Positions 20,170 to 30,117 of a stretch of DNA of 64,000 bases are shown here, piece after piece (the stretch's first letter is position 1; every line of letters begins with the position of its first letter). The DNA comes from Sphaerisporangium siamense (lineage in GTDB: Bacteria; Actinomycetota; Actinomycetes; Streptosporangiales; Streptosporangiaceae): the NCBI RefSeq assembly GCF_014205275.1, contig NZ_JACHND010000001.1, forward strand, positions 3,906,001 to 3,970,000, in the 5' to 3' direction. The translations under genes and the position numbers were made by a program. The notes under the pieces were generated by a model. That model was not told the origin of the DNA. It searched no databases and worked only from the letters and a program-made list of their open reading frames with translations.

Positions 20170-21519
20170 GTGGCGGAGTTCGTCGACCAAGTGGTCCTGC
20201 ACATCAAGGCCGGTGACGGGGGCAACGGCTGCGCGTCCGTCCACCGGGAGAAGTTCAAGCCGCTCGGCGGCCCCGACGGGGGCAACGGCGGGCGCGGCGG
20301 CGACGTGATCCTGGAGGTCGACCCGAACACCTCCACGCTGCTCGACTACCACCACCGTCCGCACCGCAAGGCCGGCAACGGCAAGCAGGGCATGGGCTCC
20401 AACCGCGACGGCGCCACCGGCGAGGACGTCCTGCTGAAGGTCCCGAACGGCACGGTCGTCAAGAACGCCAGGACCGGCGAGGTGCTGATCGACCTGGTCG
20501 GCTCGGGCACCCGCTACGTCGTCGCGCAGGGGGGCTTCGGCGGGCTCGGCAACGCCGCGCTGGCCTCCACCAAGCGCAAGGCGCCGGGGTTCGCGCTGCT
20601 CGGCGAGCCCGGCGACGAGATGGACGTCGTGCTGGAGCTGAAGACCGTCGCCGACGTGGCGCTGGTCGGGTACCCGAACGCCGGGAAGTCCTCGCTGATC
20701 GCGGCGCTGAGCGCCGCCCGGCCCAAGATCGCCGACTATCCGTTCACGACGCTGGTGCCGAACCTCGGCGTCGTGACCGCGGGCGAGACCGTGTTCACCG
20801 TCGCCGACGTGCCGGGGCTGATCCCGGGCGCCTCGCAGGGCCGCGGGCTCGGGCACGAGTTCCTGCGCCACGTCGAGCGGTGCTCGACGATCGTCCACGT
20901 CCTGGACTGCGCCACCCTGGAGCCCGGCCGCGACCCGCTGAGCGACTTCGAGGTCATCGAGGGCGAGCTGGCCGCCTACGGCGAGCTGCACGACCGCCCG
21001 CGCCTGGCCGTGCTGAACAAGGCGGACGTGCCCGAGGCCCGCGAGCTGGCCGAGATGGTGCGCCCCATGCTGGAGGAGCGCGGGCTGCGCGTCTTCACGA
21101 TCTCCGCGGCCACCCACGAGGGCCTGCGCGAGCTGTCGTTCGCCGTGGCCGAGATGGTGGCGGCGGCGCGGGCGGCCAAACCGGTCGAGGAGCCCACGCG
21201 GCTGATCATCCGGCCCCCGCAGTACGGTGACGTCCAGTTCCAGGTCCGGCGGGTCGACGAGCACACCTTCCAGGTCACCGGCGAGAAGCCCGAACGGTGG
21301 ATCCGCCAGACCGACTTCTCCAACGACGAGGCCGTCGGCTACCTGGCCGACCGGCTGGAGCGGCTCGGCATCGAGAAGGCGCTCGGCGAGGCGGGGGCGA
21401 CCGAGGGCGCGGAGGTCGTGATCGGCCCGATGGAGGGCGGCTACGTCTTCGACTGGCATCCCACCCTCGACGCGGCGGCCGTCCCCGGGCCACGGGGCAG
21501 CGACAACCGCATCGGGTGA
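20170..21519 (+). CDS. obg: GTPase Obg (CgtA)
   Basis: Ribosome-associated GTPase involved in late 50S assembly and stress response. 449 aa: glycine-rich Obg fold ([23 protein letters not shown]), G domain with GYPNAGKSS near residue 166, [13 protein letters not shown] and LNKAD, and a C-terminal OCT domain (about residues 350-430, [25 protein letters not shown]). GTG at 20170 lies five bases after AAGGGAG; an in-frame GTG six bases earlier is too close to the site. Upstream TTAAGGT near 20141 may be its -10. Conserved rplU-rpmA-obg order. Confidence 0.96.
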   Translation: MAEFVDQVVLHIKAGDGGNGCASVHREKFKPLGGPDGGNGGRGGDVILEVDPNTSTLLDYHHRPHRKAGNGKQGMGSNRDGATGEDVLLKVPNGTVVKNARTGEVLIDLVGSGTRYVVAQGGFGGLGNAALASTKRKAPGFALLGEPGDEMDVVLELKTVADVALVGYPNAGKSSLIAALSAARPKIADYPFTTLVPNLGVVTAGETVFTVADVPGLIPGASQGRGLGHEFLRHVERCSTIVHVLDCATLEPGRDPLSDFEVIEGELAAYGELHDRPRLAVLNKADVPEARELAEMVRPMLEERGLRVFTISAATHEGLRELSFAVAEMVAAARAAKPVEEPTRLIIRPPQYGDVQFQVRRVDEHTFQVTGEKPERWIRQTDFSNDEAVGYLADRLERLGIEKALGEAGATEGAEVVIGPMEGGYVFDWHPTLDAAAVPGPRGSDNRIG

Positions 21520-21586
21520 GCCCCGCGGGAACGGGGACGACGGACGGGACCGGGCAGCGGTCCCGAGGCGAGTGAAAGGTACGAAG

Positions 21587-22738
21587 GTGGACAACACCGG
21601 CCGGGGACGGGTCGCGGCGGCGGCGCGTCTGGTCGTCAAGGTCGGGTCGTCGTCGCTGACGACGCCGCAGGGCATGATCGACGTGGACCGCGTGGACGCC
21701 CTCGTCGACGTCCTCGCCGCCCGGGCCCGCGCCGGCACGCAGATCATCCTCGTCTCCTCCGGCGCGATCGCGGCCGGGCTAGGCCCGCTCGGCCTGAGCG
21801 CCCGCCCGCGGGACCTGGCGACCCAGCAGGCTGCCGCGTCCGTCGGGCAGGGGGTGCTGGTCGCCCGCTACACCTCCTCCTTCGCCCGCTACGGCCTGCG
21901 CGTGGGCCAGGTGCTGCTCACCGCCGACGACATGATGCGCCGCTCCCACCACCGCAACGCCCAGCGCACACTGGCGCGGCTGCTGGAGCTCGGCATCGTC
22001 CCGGTGGTCAACGAGAACGACACCGTCGCCACCGACGAGATCCGCTTCGGCGACAACGACCGCCTGGCCGCGCTCGTCGCCCACCTGCTGCACGCCGACG
22101 CGCTGGTGCTGCTGTCGGACGTGGACGCCCTGTACGACGGCGACCCGCGCCAGCCGGGGGCGCGGCGCATCCCCCTGGTCCGCGGGCCCGAGGACCTCGA
22201 CGGCGTGGAGCTCGGCAGGTCGGGCCGCGTCGGCACCGGCGGCATGATCACCAAGGTGGAGGCGGCCCGCATCGCCACCGGCGCGGGCGTCCCGGTCGTG
22301 CTCACGGCCGCCGCCCACGCCGCCCAGGCCCTGGCCGGGGCGGACGTCGGCACGTGCTTCCAGCCGGACGGCCGCCACCCCGGCACCCGCCTGCTGTGGC
22401 TCGCCCACGCCACCACCGGCCGGGGCCGCCTGCACCTGGACGCCGGGGCCGTGGCGGCCGTGGTCGGCCGGCGCATGTCCCTGCTGCCCGCCGGGGTGAC
22501 GCTCGTGGAGGGCGACTTCACCGCGGGCGACCCCGTCGACCTCTGCAGCCCGCACGGCACGCCGGTGGCCAGGGGGCTGGTCAACTTCGACGCGGCGGAG
22601 ATCCCCGACCTGCTCGGCCGTTCGACCCGCGAGCTGGCCGCCAGCCTGGGCCCGGAGTACGAGCGCGAGCTGATCCACCGCGACGACATCGTCATACTGG
22701 ACCCCGTCACCGAGAGCAGGAGCGCGAGGCATGTCTGA
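21587..22738 (+). CDS. proB: Glutamate 5-kinase
   Basis: First step of proline synthesis: ATP-dependent phosphorylation of glutamate. 383 aa: amino-acid kinase domain ([26 protein letters not shown] region, [38 protein letters not shown]) then a C-terminal PUA domain from about residue 285. Chosen start is GTG 21587, seven bases after AAAGG at 21575-21579; GTG 21572 is the alternative. Overlaps proA by eight bases. Confidence 0.95.
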   Translation: MDNTGRGRVAAAARLVVKVGSSSLTTPQGMIDVDRVDALVDVLAARARAGTQIILVSSGAIAAGLGPLGLSARPRDLATQQAAASVGQGVLVARYTSSFARYGLRVGQVLLTADDMMRRSHHRNAQRTLARLLELGIVPVVNENDTVATDEIRFGDNDRLAALVAHLLHADALVLLSDVDALYDGDPRQPGARRIPLVRGPEDLDGVELGRSGRVGTGGMITKVEAARIATGAGVPVVLTAAAHAAQALAGADVGTCFQPDGRHPGTRLLWLAHATTGRGRLHLDAGAVAAVVGRRMSLLPAGVTLVEGDFTAGDPVDLCSPHGTPVARGLVNFDAAEIPDLLGRSTRELAASLGPEYERELIHRDDIVILDPVTESRSARHV

Positions 22739-24035
22739 GGCCGAGGACTTCGTGAAGGTCGCCCACGCCGCGAGGGAGGCCGCCGCCGCGCTCGCGCCGC
22801 TGCCTCGTGCTCCGAAGGACGCCGCGCTGCGCGCCGTCGCCGACGCCCTGGTGGCCCAGGCCAAGGAGATCGTCGAGGCCAACGCGCTCGACATCGAGGC
22901 CGCCCGGCAGGGCGGCACCGCCGAGGCCATGATCGACCGGCTGCGCCTGGACGAGCGGCGCGTCGAGGCCATCGCCGCCGCGGTCCGCGAGGTCGCCGAC
23001 CTGCCCGACCCGGTCGGCGAGGTCGTGCGGGGGACCACGCTGCCGAACGGGCTGGAGCTGCGGCAGGTCCGCGTGCCGCTCGGCGTCGTCGGCATCATCT
23101 ACGAGGGCCGTCCCAACGTCACCGTCGACGCCGCCGCGCTGTGCCTCAAGAGCGGCAACGCGGTGCTGCTGCGCGGCTCCTCCAGCGCCTACCGCTCCAA
23201 CTCGGTGCTGGTCACCGTCATGCAGGAGGCCCTGGCCGGCACCGAGGTGCCCGCCGGCGCCGTCCAGCTCGTGCCCGGCACCACCCGCGAGTCGGTCAAG
23301 CACCTCATGCGGGCCCGCGGCCTGGTCGACGTGCTCATCCCGCGCGGCGGCGCCTCGCTGATCAACGCGGTGGTGGAGGAGTCCACGGTGCCGGTCATCG
23401 AGACCGGCGTGGGCAACTGCCACGTCTACGTCGACGCCGACGCCGACCTCGGCCTGGCCATGGAGATCCTGGTCAACGCCAAGACCCAGCGTCCGTCGGT
23501 GTGCAACGCGGCCGAGACGCTGCTCGTGCACGCGGCCGTCGCCGACGCCTTCGTCCCGGCGGCCCTGGCCCGGCTCGCCGCCGAGGGCGTGACCGTCCAC
23601 GGCGACGAGCGCGTCGCCTCCTACGGCGCCTCCTCGGGGGCGGACGTGCGGCCGGCCACCGACGAGGACTTCCAGAAGGAGTACCTGTCGCTGGACATCG
23701 CCGCCGCCGTCGTCGACTCGCTGGAGGGGGCCGTCGCGCACATCCGGCGCTACGGCTCGGCGCACACCGACGCCATCGTCACCCGCTCCCAGCGGGCCGC
23801 CCGCCGGTTCGTGGCGCTGGTGGACTCGGCGGCGGTGGCGGTCAACGCCTCCACCCGGTTCACCGACGGCGGCGAGTTCGGGTTCGGCGCCGAGATCGGC
23901 ATCTCCACGCAGAAGCTGCACGCCCGCGGCCCCATGGGCCTGCCCGAGCTGACCTCCACCAAGTGGGTGTACACCGGCGAGGGCCACCTGCGCACCTCCA
24001 CCGGCACGGTCATCGCCGCCGAACGCGCCGAGTGA
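22731..24035 (+). CDS. proA: Glutamate-5-semialdehyde dehydrogenase (gamma-glutamyl phosphate reductase)
   Basis: Second step of proline synthesis: NADPH-dependent reduction of glutamyl-5-phosphate. 434 aa, aldehyde dehydrogenase fold. Seen: [37 protein letters not shown] near residues 108-144, and the catalytic Cys in [15 protein letters not shown] near 258; C-terminal [26 protein letters not shown] at 22731 overlaps the end of proB, so the two are coupled. Confidence 0.97.
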   Translation: MSEAEDFVKVAHAAREAAAALAPLPRAPKDAALRAVADALVAQAKEIVEANALDIEAARQGGTAEAMIDRLRLDERRVEAIAAAVREVADLPDPVGEVVRGTTLPNGLELRQVRVPLGVVGIIYEGRPNVTVDAAALCLKSGNAVLLRGSSSAYRSNSVLVTVMQEALAGTEVPAGAVQLVPGTTRESVKHLMRARGLVDVLIPRGGASLINAVVEESTVPVIETGVGNCHVYVDADADLGLAMEILVNAKTQRPSVCNAAETLLVHAAVADAFVPAALARLAAEGVTVHGDERVASYGASSGADVRPATDEDFQKEYLSLDIAAAVVDSLEGAVAHIRRYGSAHTDAIVTRSQRAARRFVALVDSAAVAVNASTRFTDGGEFGFGAEIGISTQKLHARGPMGLPELTSTKWVYTGEGHLRTSTGTVIAAERAE

Positions 24036-24087
24036 TCGGCGTGTCGCTGCCTGTGATCGGCGTGCCCCGGTGCTTGACTGGTCCGTC

Positions 24088-24267
24088 ATGGGACTCGTCT
24101 TCGCCTTCGGGTACGCCATCGCGGTGGTGGTGGCCGCCGACCGGCTGATGCTGTGGCTGGAGCGCCGCGGTCACGTGAACTGGCGGCGCAGGGGACGCAA
24201 GTCCCTGGCGGCGAGCCCCAGCGTCCGTCTGGACAGCCTTTTCGAGGAGCGGCCCGGCGCGCGCTAG
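24088..24267 (+). CDS. Small single-pass membrane protein, function unknown
   Basis: A 59-aa frame with one N-terminal hydrophobic segment (MGLVFAFGYAIAVVVAADRLMLWL) followed by a basic, polar tail. GC3 is high, consistent with coding. An in-frame GTG at 24070 would extend it by six residues. It sits between proA and the kinase gene, same strand. No family recognised; it could also be a chance frame. Confidence 0.45.
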   Translation: MGLVFAFGYAIAVVVAADRLMLWLERRGHVNWRRRGRKSLAASPSVRLDSLFEERPGAR

Positions 24268-24378
24268 CCGTCCGGCTCCGCGAACGTGGGCGGGATGCGG
24301 CACCTATCCCGGCGTGTCCGGAAGAACCCGCGGCATGACATCCGGCGCGCCGCCGCGGATTATGGACGGATCGCCGCT

Positions 24379-26259
24379 ATGGTGGCGTCTCCTATGGGTG
24401 GACGGCGAGTGGGCGGCCTTGGAAGGGTCGGCCCGTACTCCATGGTCGAGCGCCTCGGTCGCGGTGGCATGGGCGAGGTCTATCTCGCCGTCGGCAAGCG
24501 CGGGGAGAAAGTCGCCGTCAAGATCCTTCGCGACCCGATCGGAGACGATCCCGAGGCGCGATTACGGCTGGACCGCGAGGTGCGGGCGCTGCGGCGGGTG
24601 GAGAGCCCGTACGTGGCCAGGGTCCTGGACTGCGACCTGTCCGGCCACCGTCCCTACCTCGTCATGGAACACATCGAGGGGGAGACCCTCCTCGACGCGG
24701 TCCGGCGGAGCGGGCCCCTCTCGGGCGCCCAGCTGATCGACCTCGCCCGGGGTCTGGCCGCCGCGATCGCCATCATCCACGCCTGCGGAGTGATCCACCG
24801 CGACGTCAAACCGGCCAACGTGGTGCTCGGCCCGGACGGCCCCGTGCTGATCGACTTCGGCATCGCGCAGGTGTCTGACGCGACCCGGCTCACGATGACC
24901 GGCACGTTCCTCGGCACGCCGGGGTACTCCGCGCCGGAGGTCTTCGCCGAGGAGGAGGTCGGCGAGCCGTCGGACGTCCATTCGTGGGCGGCGACGGTCG
25001 GGTTCGCCGCCACCGGGCGCCCGACGTTCGGCGGGGGCACGGTCGAGGCGCAGATGTACGCGGTGCTCGACGGGCGCGCGGACCTTGCAGGCGTGCCCGG
25101 CTCGCTGCTGCCGCTGGTGCGGGCCGCGCTGAACCGCGAGCCCGCCAAGCGGCCCAACGCCGCGCTGCTCGCCGACCGGTTGTCCCGCCTGGCCCGCGCC
25201 ACGGCCCCCACCCGGTCACGCACCGGCACGCGCGGCGCCGACCCGTCGCGCACGGGTTCGCGCGGCGCCGACCCGTCGCGGACGGGCACGCGCGGGGCCG
25301 ACACACCGCGTCCCGGTACGCGCGGGGCCGACACACCGCGTCCCGGTACGCGCGGGGCCGACACACCGCGCGCGGACACGCCGCGTCCCGGGGCGCGTTC
25401 CCGGGGCGAGGAGGCGGCCGTGCGCGCCGAGGAGCCGCCCGCGCGGGAGGACGGCGCGGCGGACACCCCGTCCGGCGCGCGGAGGAAGCCCGCGCAGCCG
25501 CGCCGTCCGGCCCGACCGCCGGCGCCCGCCGACCGCGCCCGCCGCACGCCCGCCGAGGCGGCAGGGGCCACGGCCGCGGAACGCGTCCGGCGCGCGCCCG
25601 GCGACCAGGCGGCGGCCGGGGCGACCGGTTCCCGGGAGCGGGCGCGGCGGACGGCCGCGAACGTCAAGGAGCGGGCCAAGGCCGGCGTCCGCCAGTCGGT
25701 GCTCGGCGCGGGGGCGGCCCCGGCCACCGCGGCGCCGCCCGGCGGCGCGGTGCTGATCATGCTGGCGATGGCGGCCGTCCCGTGCGTCGTGGCGTCGGTG
25801 ATCTGGCCGCTGGCGACGTTCGCGATCACCGGGGCGTTCTGCGTGCTGGCCCGCGCCTGGTGGGGCGGGCACTGGCTCGTCAGACGGCGCAGGTCGGCGC
25901 GGGTGCGCGGCACGCTGCGGGTGGTGTCGTTCCCCGTGACGCTGATCGGGGCGGCGCTGACCGCCGCCGTGTGGCCCGGCGTGCCCGCCGCCGCCATCGC
26001 CGCGTCGGCGTTCTGGGTGGCGGCCGGCGGGCACATGGACGACGGATGGTGGACCTGGTCCGGCCCCATGACGGTCGCGGGGGTGGTCTTCGGCGTCGTG
26101 TGCGGCGGGATCGTCGGCCGTGAGGTGGAACGCGTCGGCGGCCACCTGCCCGACCTGCGCCGGGAGGGGTTGCGTGCGCTGTCGGTGCTCGGCGGGTTCG
26201 TCGCGCTGTGCGCCGCCGCCGTCCGCGTGCTGGCCTGGGTGCTCCCGCACGCGTTCTGA
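24379..26259 (+). CDS. Membrane-bound Ser/Thr protein kinase
   Basis: Hanks-type kinase, 626 aa. Kinase domain about residues 15-275: glycine loop LGRGGMGEVYLA, catalytic Lys in VAVKIL, HRDVKPANV, DFGIAQ and GTPGYSAPEV. Then a 200-residue disordered linker with decapeptide repeats (R-T/P-G-T-R-G-A-D-T-P) and Arg/Ala-rich sequence, and about four C-terminal hydrophobic segments. This end is not the PASTA or WD40 sensor common in actinobacteria; the ligand is unknown. The start is uncertain: ATG 24379 is chosen, with ATG 24394 in frame and neither having a strong ribosome-binding site. Confidence 0.85.
   Translation: MVASPMGGRRVGGLGRVGPYSMVERLGRGGMGEVYLAVGKRGEKVAVKILRDPIGDDPEARLRLDREVRALRRVESPYVARVLDCDLSGHRPYLVMEHIEGETLLDAVRRSGPLSGAQLIDLARGLAAAIAIIHACGVIHRDVKPANVVLGPDGPVLIDFGIAQVSDATRLTMTGTFLGTPGYSAPEVFAEEEVGEPSDVHSWAATVGFAATGRPTFGGGTVEAQMYAVLDGRADLAGVPGSLLPLVRAALNREPAKRPNAALLADRLSRLARATAPTRSRTGTRGADPSRTGSRGADPSRTGTRGADTPRPGTRGADTPRPGTRGADTPRADTPRPGARSRGEEAAVRAEEPPAREDGAADTPSGARRKPAQPRRPARPPAPADRARRTPAEAAGATAAERVRRAPGDQAAAGATGSRERARRTAANVKERAKAGVRQSVLGAGAAPATAAPPGGAVLIMLAMAAVPCVVASVIWPLATFAITGAFCVLARAWWGGHWLVRRRRSARVRGTLRVVSFPVTLIGAALTAAVWPGVPAAAIAASAFWVAAGGHMDDGWWTWSGPMTVAGVVFGVVCGGIVGREVERVGGHLPDLRREGLRALSVLGGFVALCAAAVRVLAWVLPHAF
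25215..25390 (+). repeat. In-frame 30-bp tandem repeats in the kinase linker
   Basis: About six copies of a unit of about 30 bp encoding RTGTRGADP or RPGTRGADTP. Copies near 25305-25365 are almost identical, the earlier ones diverged. Confidence 0.85.
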
Positions 26260-26334
26260 TAAGCCGGGCCTTTCAGGGCCGGCGGCGTCGCCGGGCGGCG
26301 CGCCGCCGGACCCGGCCGGGGGCGGCGCGCCCGG

Positions 26335-27357
26335 TCAGTTGCTGCCGTCCCGGCGGGCGAACCTGTTGAAGATGCGCTCACCGGCGTTGACGGCGCCCTC
26401 CGCGACGTCGCGCAGCACGCCGATGAACGGGTCCTGGGACTGGGCCCACGACTCGCGGTAGGAGCGCGCGGCGGCCTTGACCTCTTCGGAGATGCTGGCG
26501 TTGGCGTCGTCCTCGCGGCGCGGGTAGTTGCCGGCCAGGATGGCCTCGTACTCGCCGCCGCGCCGCCAGCGGTCCAGCTCGGCCACGCGCATCACCGCGA
26601 ACGGGTGGGTGGTGCCGAGCAGGTTGAGCACCTTGAGCAGGCCGTCGCGCACGTCACCGGCGGTGTCGTACTCGCGGGCCTGGTCGAGGAACGCCTCGAT
26701 GTTCATCTCGTGCAGGCGCGAGCCGCCCGCCAGCTTCATCAGGGCGCGCATGCCGGCCTCGGGGTCCTGGCCGCAGAGCAGACCGCCACGGTCGGCGGAG
26801 AGCTCGGCCTTGCGGTGCCATTCCTCAAGGGCGGTGACGATGATGCGCAGCCCGATGTAGCCGAGCGGGATCCACGCCACGCGGGTGGCGAGCCGCGTGA
26901 GGATCGCCAGCATCGTGCCGTAGACGGCGTGCCCGGACAGGATGTGCGAGGTCTCGTGCCCGACGACGAAGCGCAGCTCCTCTTCGTCCATGAGGTCGAG
27001 CAGGCCCGTGTTGACCACGATGAACGGGTCGTCGAAGCCGATCGCCATGGCGTTCGGCTTGGGGTCCTGCTGGACGTAGATCTCCGGGATCCGGTGCAGG
27101 TCCAGAAGGTAGGCGCTGTCGCGCCCCATGTCGTACAGGGCGCGGAACTGGGTCTCGCTGGCGCGCACGGAGGAGGCGAGGAACATCAGCCGCAGGCGAC
27201 GCTCGCTGAACAGGCCGGACATGCGCTTGAGCACGGAGTCGAAGCCGGACAGGGAGCGCATCGCGACCAGGGCCGAACGGTCGGCCGGATGTTCGTATGC
27301 CCGCGAACTGATGCCGGGCAGTTGTACGCGGTTGCGATCCGGGGTGGTGGTGGTCAT
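26335..27357 (-). CDS. M48 family zinc metallopeptidase
   Basis: 340-aa HtpX/Ste24-like protease. Zinc motif HETSH (in [17 protein letters not shown], about residues 148-164) and the third ligand region ELSADRGG near 200; hydrophobic segments at about 162-195. Probably membrane-associated and acting in protein quality control. Start ATG 27357, with another in-frame ATG nine bases further upstream. Divergent from nadD across 144 bases and convergent with the kinase gene. Confidence 0.88.
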   Translation of the reverse strand: MTTTTPDRNRVQLPGISSRAYEHPADRSALVAMRSLSGFDSVLKRMSGLFSERRLRLMFLASSVRASETQFRALYDMGRDSAYLLDLHRIPEIYVQQDPKPNAMAIGFDDPFIVVNTGLLDLMDEEELRFVVGHETSHILSGHAVYGTMLAILTRLATRVAWIPLGYIGLRIIVTALEEWHRKAELSADRGGLLCGQDPEAGMRALMKLAGGSRLHEMNIEAFLDQAREYDTAGDVRDGLLKVLNLLGTTHPFAVMRVAELDRWRRGGEYEAILAGNYPRREDDANASISEEVKAAARSYRESWAQSQDPFIGVLRDVAEGAVNAGERIFNRFARRDGSN

Positions 27358-27488
27358 GGTCGGCATGCTACGTCCGGCCGCCTGCCCGCGCGCGGCGTTG
27401 CCGGACGCCTTTCGCCCGCGCGGAGGCGGACCCGCGGCGCGGGCGTCCGGGGCCGGGGGCGGCCTCATGGGCCCGCCGGCGCGCGCGT

Positions 27489-27494
27489 TAGGGT
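27489..27494 (+). promoter_or_regulatory. Putative -10 box, leaderless start of nadD
   Basis: TAGGGT ends seven bases before the nadD ATG at 27502; no ribosome-binding site is visible between. Confidence 0.35.
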
Positions 27495-27501
27495 CCCTCG
27501 C

Positions 27502-28113
27502 ATGAGAAACGGGGCTCCCATCAGGCGGCTCGGCGTGATGGGCGGGACGTTCGACCCGATCCATCACGGCCACCTGGTCGCGGCCAGCGAGGTCGCCCAC
27601 CACTTCGACCTCGACGAGGTGGTGTTCGTGCCCACCGGGCAGCCGTGGCAGAAGGCGGACAAGACCGTCTCCGCCGTGGAGGACCGCTACCTGATGACGG
27701 TGATCGCCACCGCCTCCAACCCGAGGTTCTCGGTCAGCCGGGTGGACGTCGACCGGCCGGGACCGACGTTCACGATCGACACCCTGCGCGAGATCGCCGC
27801 CATCTACGGGCCGGAGGTGGAGCTGTACTTCATCACCGGCGCGGACGCCCTGGCGCAGATCCTGAGCTGGCGCGACGCCGACGAGCTCTTCACCATGGCC
27901 CACTTCGTCGGCTGCACCCGCCCCGGGCACGTCCTGCACGACCCCGGCCTCCCCAAGGGAAGGGTCAGCCTGATCGAGATCCCCGCGCTCGCCATCTCCT
28001 CCTCGGAGTGCCGCCAGCGCGTCGCCGCCGGCGAGCCCATCTGGTACCTGGTCCCCGACGGAATCGTCCAGTACATCAACAAACGCGGCCTCTACCGCGA
28101 CCCGGAGCACTGA
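27502..28113 (+). CDS. nadD: Nicotinate-nucleotide adenylyltransferase
   Basis: Converts nicotinate mononucleotide and ATP to deamido-NAD. 203 aa. N-terminal nucleotidyltransferase signature [19 protein letters not shown] and the C-terminal [21 protein letters not shown] (ISSTxIR-like). In most actinobacteria nadD is followed closely by rsfS and a histidine phosphatase; here two other genes intervene. Confidence 0.95.
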   Translation: MRNGAPIRRLGVMGGTFDPIHHGHLVAASEVAHHFDLDEVVFVPTGQPWQKADKTVSAVEDRYLMTVIATASNPRFSVSRVDVDRPGPTFTIDTLREIAAIYGPEVELYFITGADALAQILSWRDADELFTMAHFVGCTRPGHVLHDPGLPKGRVSLIEIPALAISSSECRQRVAAGEPIWYLVPDGIVQYINKRGLYRDPEH

Positions 28114-28143
28114 CCCCTGACGGGAATGCGGCGGCGGGTCTCC

Positions 28144-28722
28144 TCAGTACAGGTTCGGGGGATTGCCCTTGGTCTCGATGACCCGTCGGGTCTGGCCCTC
28201 CCACTTCGAGATGAGATCGCGCCATTCGGGGGAGTGTAAATAGTCGTCCACCGGCGTGGACGCATCGAATTCCGGCATATAGGTACCGATTACGCCCTTG
28301 TCCAGCACGCCGTCGACGATCACGCCCGACTCCCGCAGGATAAGGATGGGCAGGCCGAGCTGGAAGGCCATCGCCGGCTCGATGTGGGACCACGGGCTCG
28401 TGAGCCATTGGCCGGTGATGGGGCGGGCCGGGCGGTCGGGCAGGTCCGTCAGGTGGTTCACGACGGCCCGCTCGATGTAGGTGCGGCGGAACGCGACGGT
28501 GATCATGCCGTTCGACTCCAGCATCAAACGGCGGATCGCTTTCAGGGGAGCGTCCATGTCGTAATCGGTCACGCCCAAAGTGCGCGGCGCGAAACCCCGG
28601 TCGTCGAGATACGCGCGGAGCGCCTCGATGAACTCTTCCTGCCGGGAGTTACAAGGGTTCGGATGGCTCAGAAAGACGGAGATCTTGAACCTGGGCCGGG
28701 AGGATGACCACCTGCTGGGCAC
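28144..28722 (-). CDS. TIR-like / nucleoside-deoxyribosyltransferase-fold protein
   Basis: A 192-aa protein with features of the TIR and related nucleotide-processing folds: first strand KISVFLSHPNP near residue 12, a middle strand SNGMITVAFRRTYIE near 70, and SHIEPAMAFQLGLPILILRE near 111, where the Glu sits where NAD-cleaving or deoxyribosyl-transferring members have a catalytic acid. No membrane segment. GC content is visibly lower than its neighbours, suggesting acquisition. It is on the opposite strand between nadD and rsfS. GTG 28722 is the given start. Whether it cleaves NAD is inference; its side-by-side position with an NAD synthesis gene may be chance. Confidence 0.55.
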   Translation of the reverse strand: MPSRWSSSRPRFKISVFLSHPNPCNSRQEEFIEALRAYLDDRGFAPRTLGVTDYDMDAPLKAIRRLMLESNGMITVAFRRTYIERAVVNHLTDLPDRPARPITGQWLTSPWSHIEPAMAFQLGLPILILRESGVIVDGVLDKGVIGTYMPEFDASTPVDDYLHSPEWRDLISKWEGQTRRVIETKGNPPNLY

Positions 28723-28781
28723 GGGGGCAGGCTACCGCGATCCGCCGCGATAAACCCGCTGACATAACGATGCCGGTCTCC

Positions 28782-28787
28782 TATCGT
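28782..28787 (+). promoter_or_regulatory. Putative -10 box, leaderless start of arginase-fold gene
   Basis: TATCGT ends six bases before the ATG at 28794; no ribosome-binding site is visible. Confidence 0.4.
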
Positions 28788-28793
28788 CGCCCC

Positions 28794-29600
28794 ATGACGA
28801 CGGTCTTATGCGTGCCGCAGTGGCAGGGATCCGGCGCGGAGGGGGCGCCGCGGCTGGTGGAGGGGGCGCGGCGTGCCGCGGAGCTGGCCGGGGGCGGGGC
28901 GCGGGTGACGGCGCCGGTGCTTGAGGCGCCCGGAGAGCACCGGGACGGGGTGCGGGCGCTCGACGTGCTCGTGGAGAACCTGCGGCTGACCCGGCGGGCC
29001 CTGGACGGGATCGACGACGTGGTGGTCACCGTCGGCGGCGACTGCGGCGCGGACCTGGCGCCGATCGCCGCCGCGCGCGCCCGGTACGGCGACGAGCTCA
29101 CGGTGCTGTGGATCGACGCCCACCCCGATCTCTACCTGCCGCACACCGTCCCGACCGGCGCCTTCCACGGGATGATCCTGCGCACCCTGCTCGGGGAGGG
29201 GCCCGCCGAACTCGTCCCGGCGTGCCCGCTGGCGCCCGAGCAGGTGATCATCGCGGGCGTGCGGGCGGGAGACCCCGTCGAGCGCGAGTACCTCGGCAGA
29301 GCGCCCGTCCGGACGTACGGCGTGGCCGAGCTGGACGAGGCGGTCGACGGGCTCAGCGGGCCGGTGTACGTGCACATCGACCTGGATGTGCTGGACCCGG
29401 GGTCGTTCCGCTCCGTCTGCTACCCCGAGCCGGACGGGGTCGTGCCCGAGGCGCTGGCCGAGGCTGTGGCGCGACTCGATCACGTCGTCGGGGCCGCCAT
29501 CACCGAGCACGCGCCGCCCGACGGGCCGGCCGACCCCGGCGAGGCCGAGGTGATCCGCCGGATCGCGGCGGCGCTGCCGGTGTGGAACGGCGGCCGGTGA
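28794..29600 (+). CDS. Arginase/agmatinase (ureohydrolase) fold protein
   Basis: 268 aa with the three ureohydrolase metal motifs in order: VTVGGDCGADLAP (about residue 78), WIDAHPDLYLP (about 105) and HIDLDVLDPGSF (about 195). The first normally reads GGDH, and the His that binds manganese is a Cys here, so the metal site is altered; related actinobacterial proteins may share this. Substrate cannot be assigned (arginase, agmatinase, formimidoylglutamase-like). Start ATG 28794 follows a -10-like box. Located between the TIR-like gene and rsfS. Confidence 0.75.
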   Translation: MTTVLCVPQWQGSGAEGAPRLVEGARRAAELAGGGARVTAPVLEAPGEHRDGVRALDVLVENLRLTRRALDGIDDVVVTVGGDCGADLAPIAAARARYGDELTVLWIDAHPDLYLPHTVPTGAFHGMILRTLLGEGPAELVPACPLAPEQVIIAGVRAGDPVEREYLGRAPVRTYGVAELDEAVDGLSGPVYVHIDLDVLDPGSFRSVCYPEPDGVVPEALAEAVARLDHVVGAAITEHAPPDGPADPGEAEVIRRIAAALPVWNGGR

Positions 29601-29709
29601 ACGTCGAAGTGGTAAATGCCAGCGGGCCGTTGGGCCAAGCCACGCGGGAATCGCTAGATTGGATTGTACCGTCGAGGCCAGAATCCGCACCGGAGGAACA
29701 ACCCACATC

Positions 29710-30117
29710 GTGACAGCATCTGAGAGATCGCTCCAGCTCGTGGCTCTCGCGGCCGAGGCCGCGGCCGAGAAGCTGGCCGACGACATCATCGCCTACGACG
29801 TGAGCGAGCAGCTGGTCATCACCGACGCCTTCCTGCTCTGCTCCGCCTCCAACGACCGGCAGGTCCGCGCCATCGTCGACGAGATCGAGGAAAGGCTGCG
29901 AATCGAGGCCCACGCCAAGCCGGTGCGGCGCGAGGGGGAGCGCGAGGGGCGCTGGGTGCTGCTGGACTACCTCGACATCGTGGTCCACGTCCAGCACGAG
30001 GAAGACCGCACCTTCTACGCCCTGGAGCGCCTCTGGAAGGACTGCCCCGCCATCGCCCTCCCGGACAGCGTCACGCGGGTGGCTGCCCAGCGGTCGCGCG
30101 GGACGGCAGGTGAGTGA
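29710..30117 (+). CDS. rsfS: Ribosomal silencing factor RsfS
   Basis: Binds L14 and blocks subunit joining when nutrients are scarce. 135 aa with the typical DVSEQLVITDAFLLCSASNDRQVRAI and VLLDYLDIVVHVQHEEDRTFYALERLW. GTG at 29710 follows GGAGGA at 29692-29697. Overlaps the histidine phosphatase gene by eight bases. A TAGATT box near 29655 could be its -10, meaning it has its own promoter after the inserted genes. Confidence 0.94.
   Translation: MTASERSLQLVALAAEAAAEKLADDIIAYDVSEQLVITDAFLLCSASNDRQVRAIVDEIEERLRIEAHAKPVRREGEREGRWVLLDYLDIVVHVQHEEDRTFYALERLWKDCPAIALPDSVTRVAAQRSRGTAGE

Noticed and set aside
20019-20216. 65-aa plus-strand frame between rpmA and obg
   Set aside because: It reads through the terminator hairpin and has no coding character.
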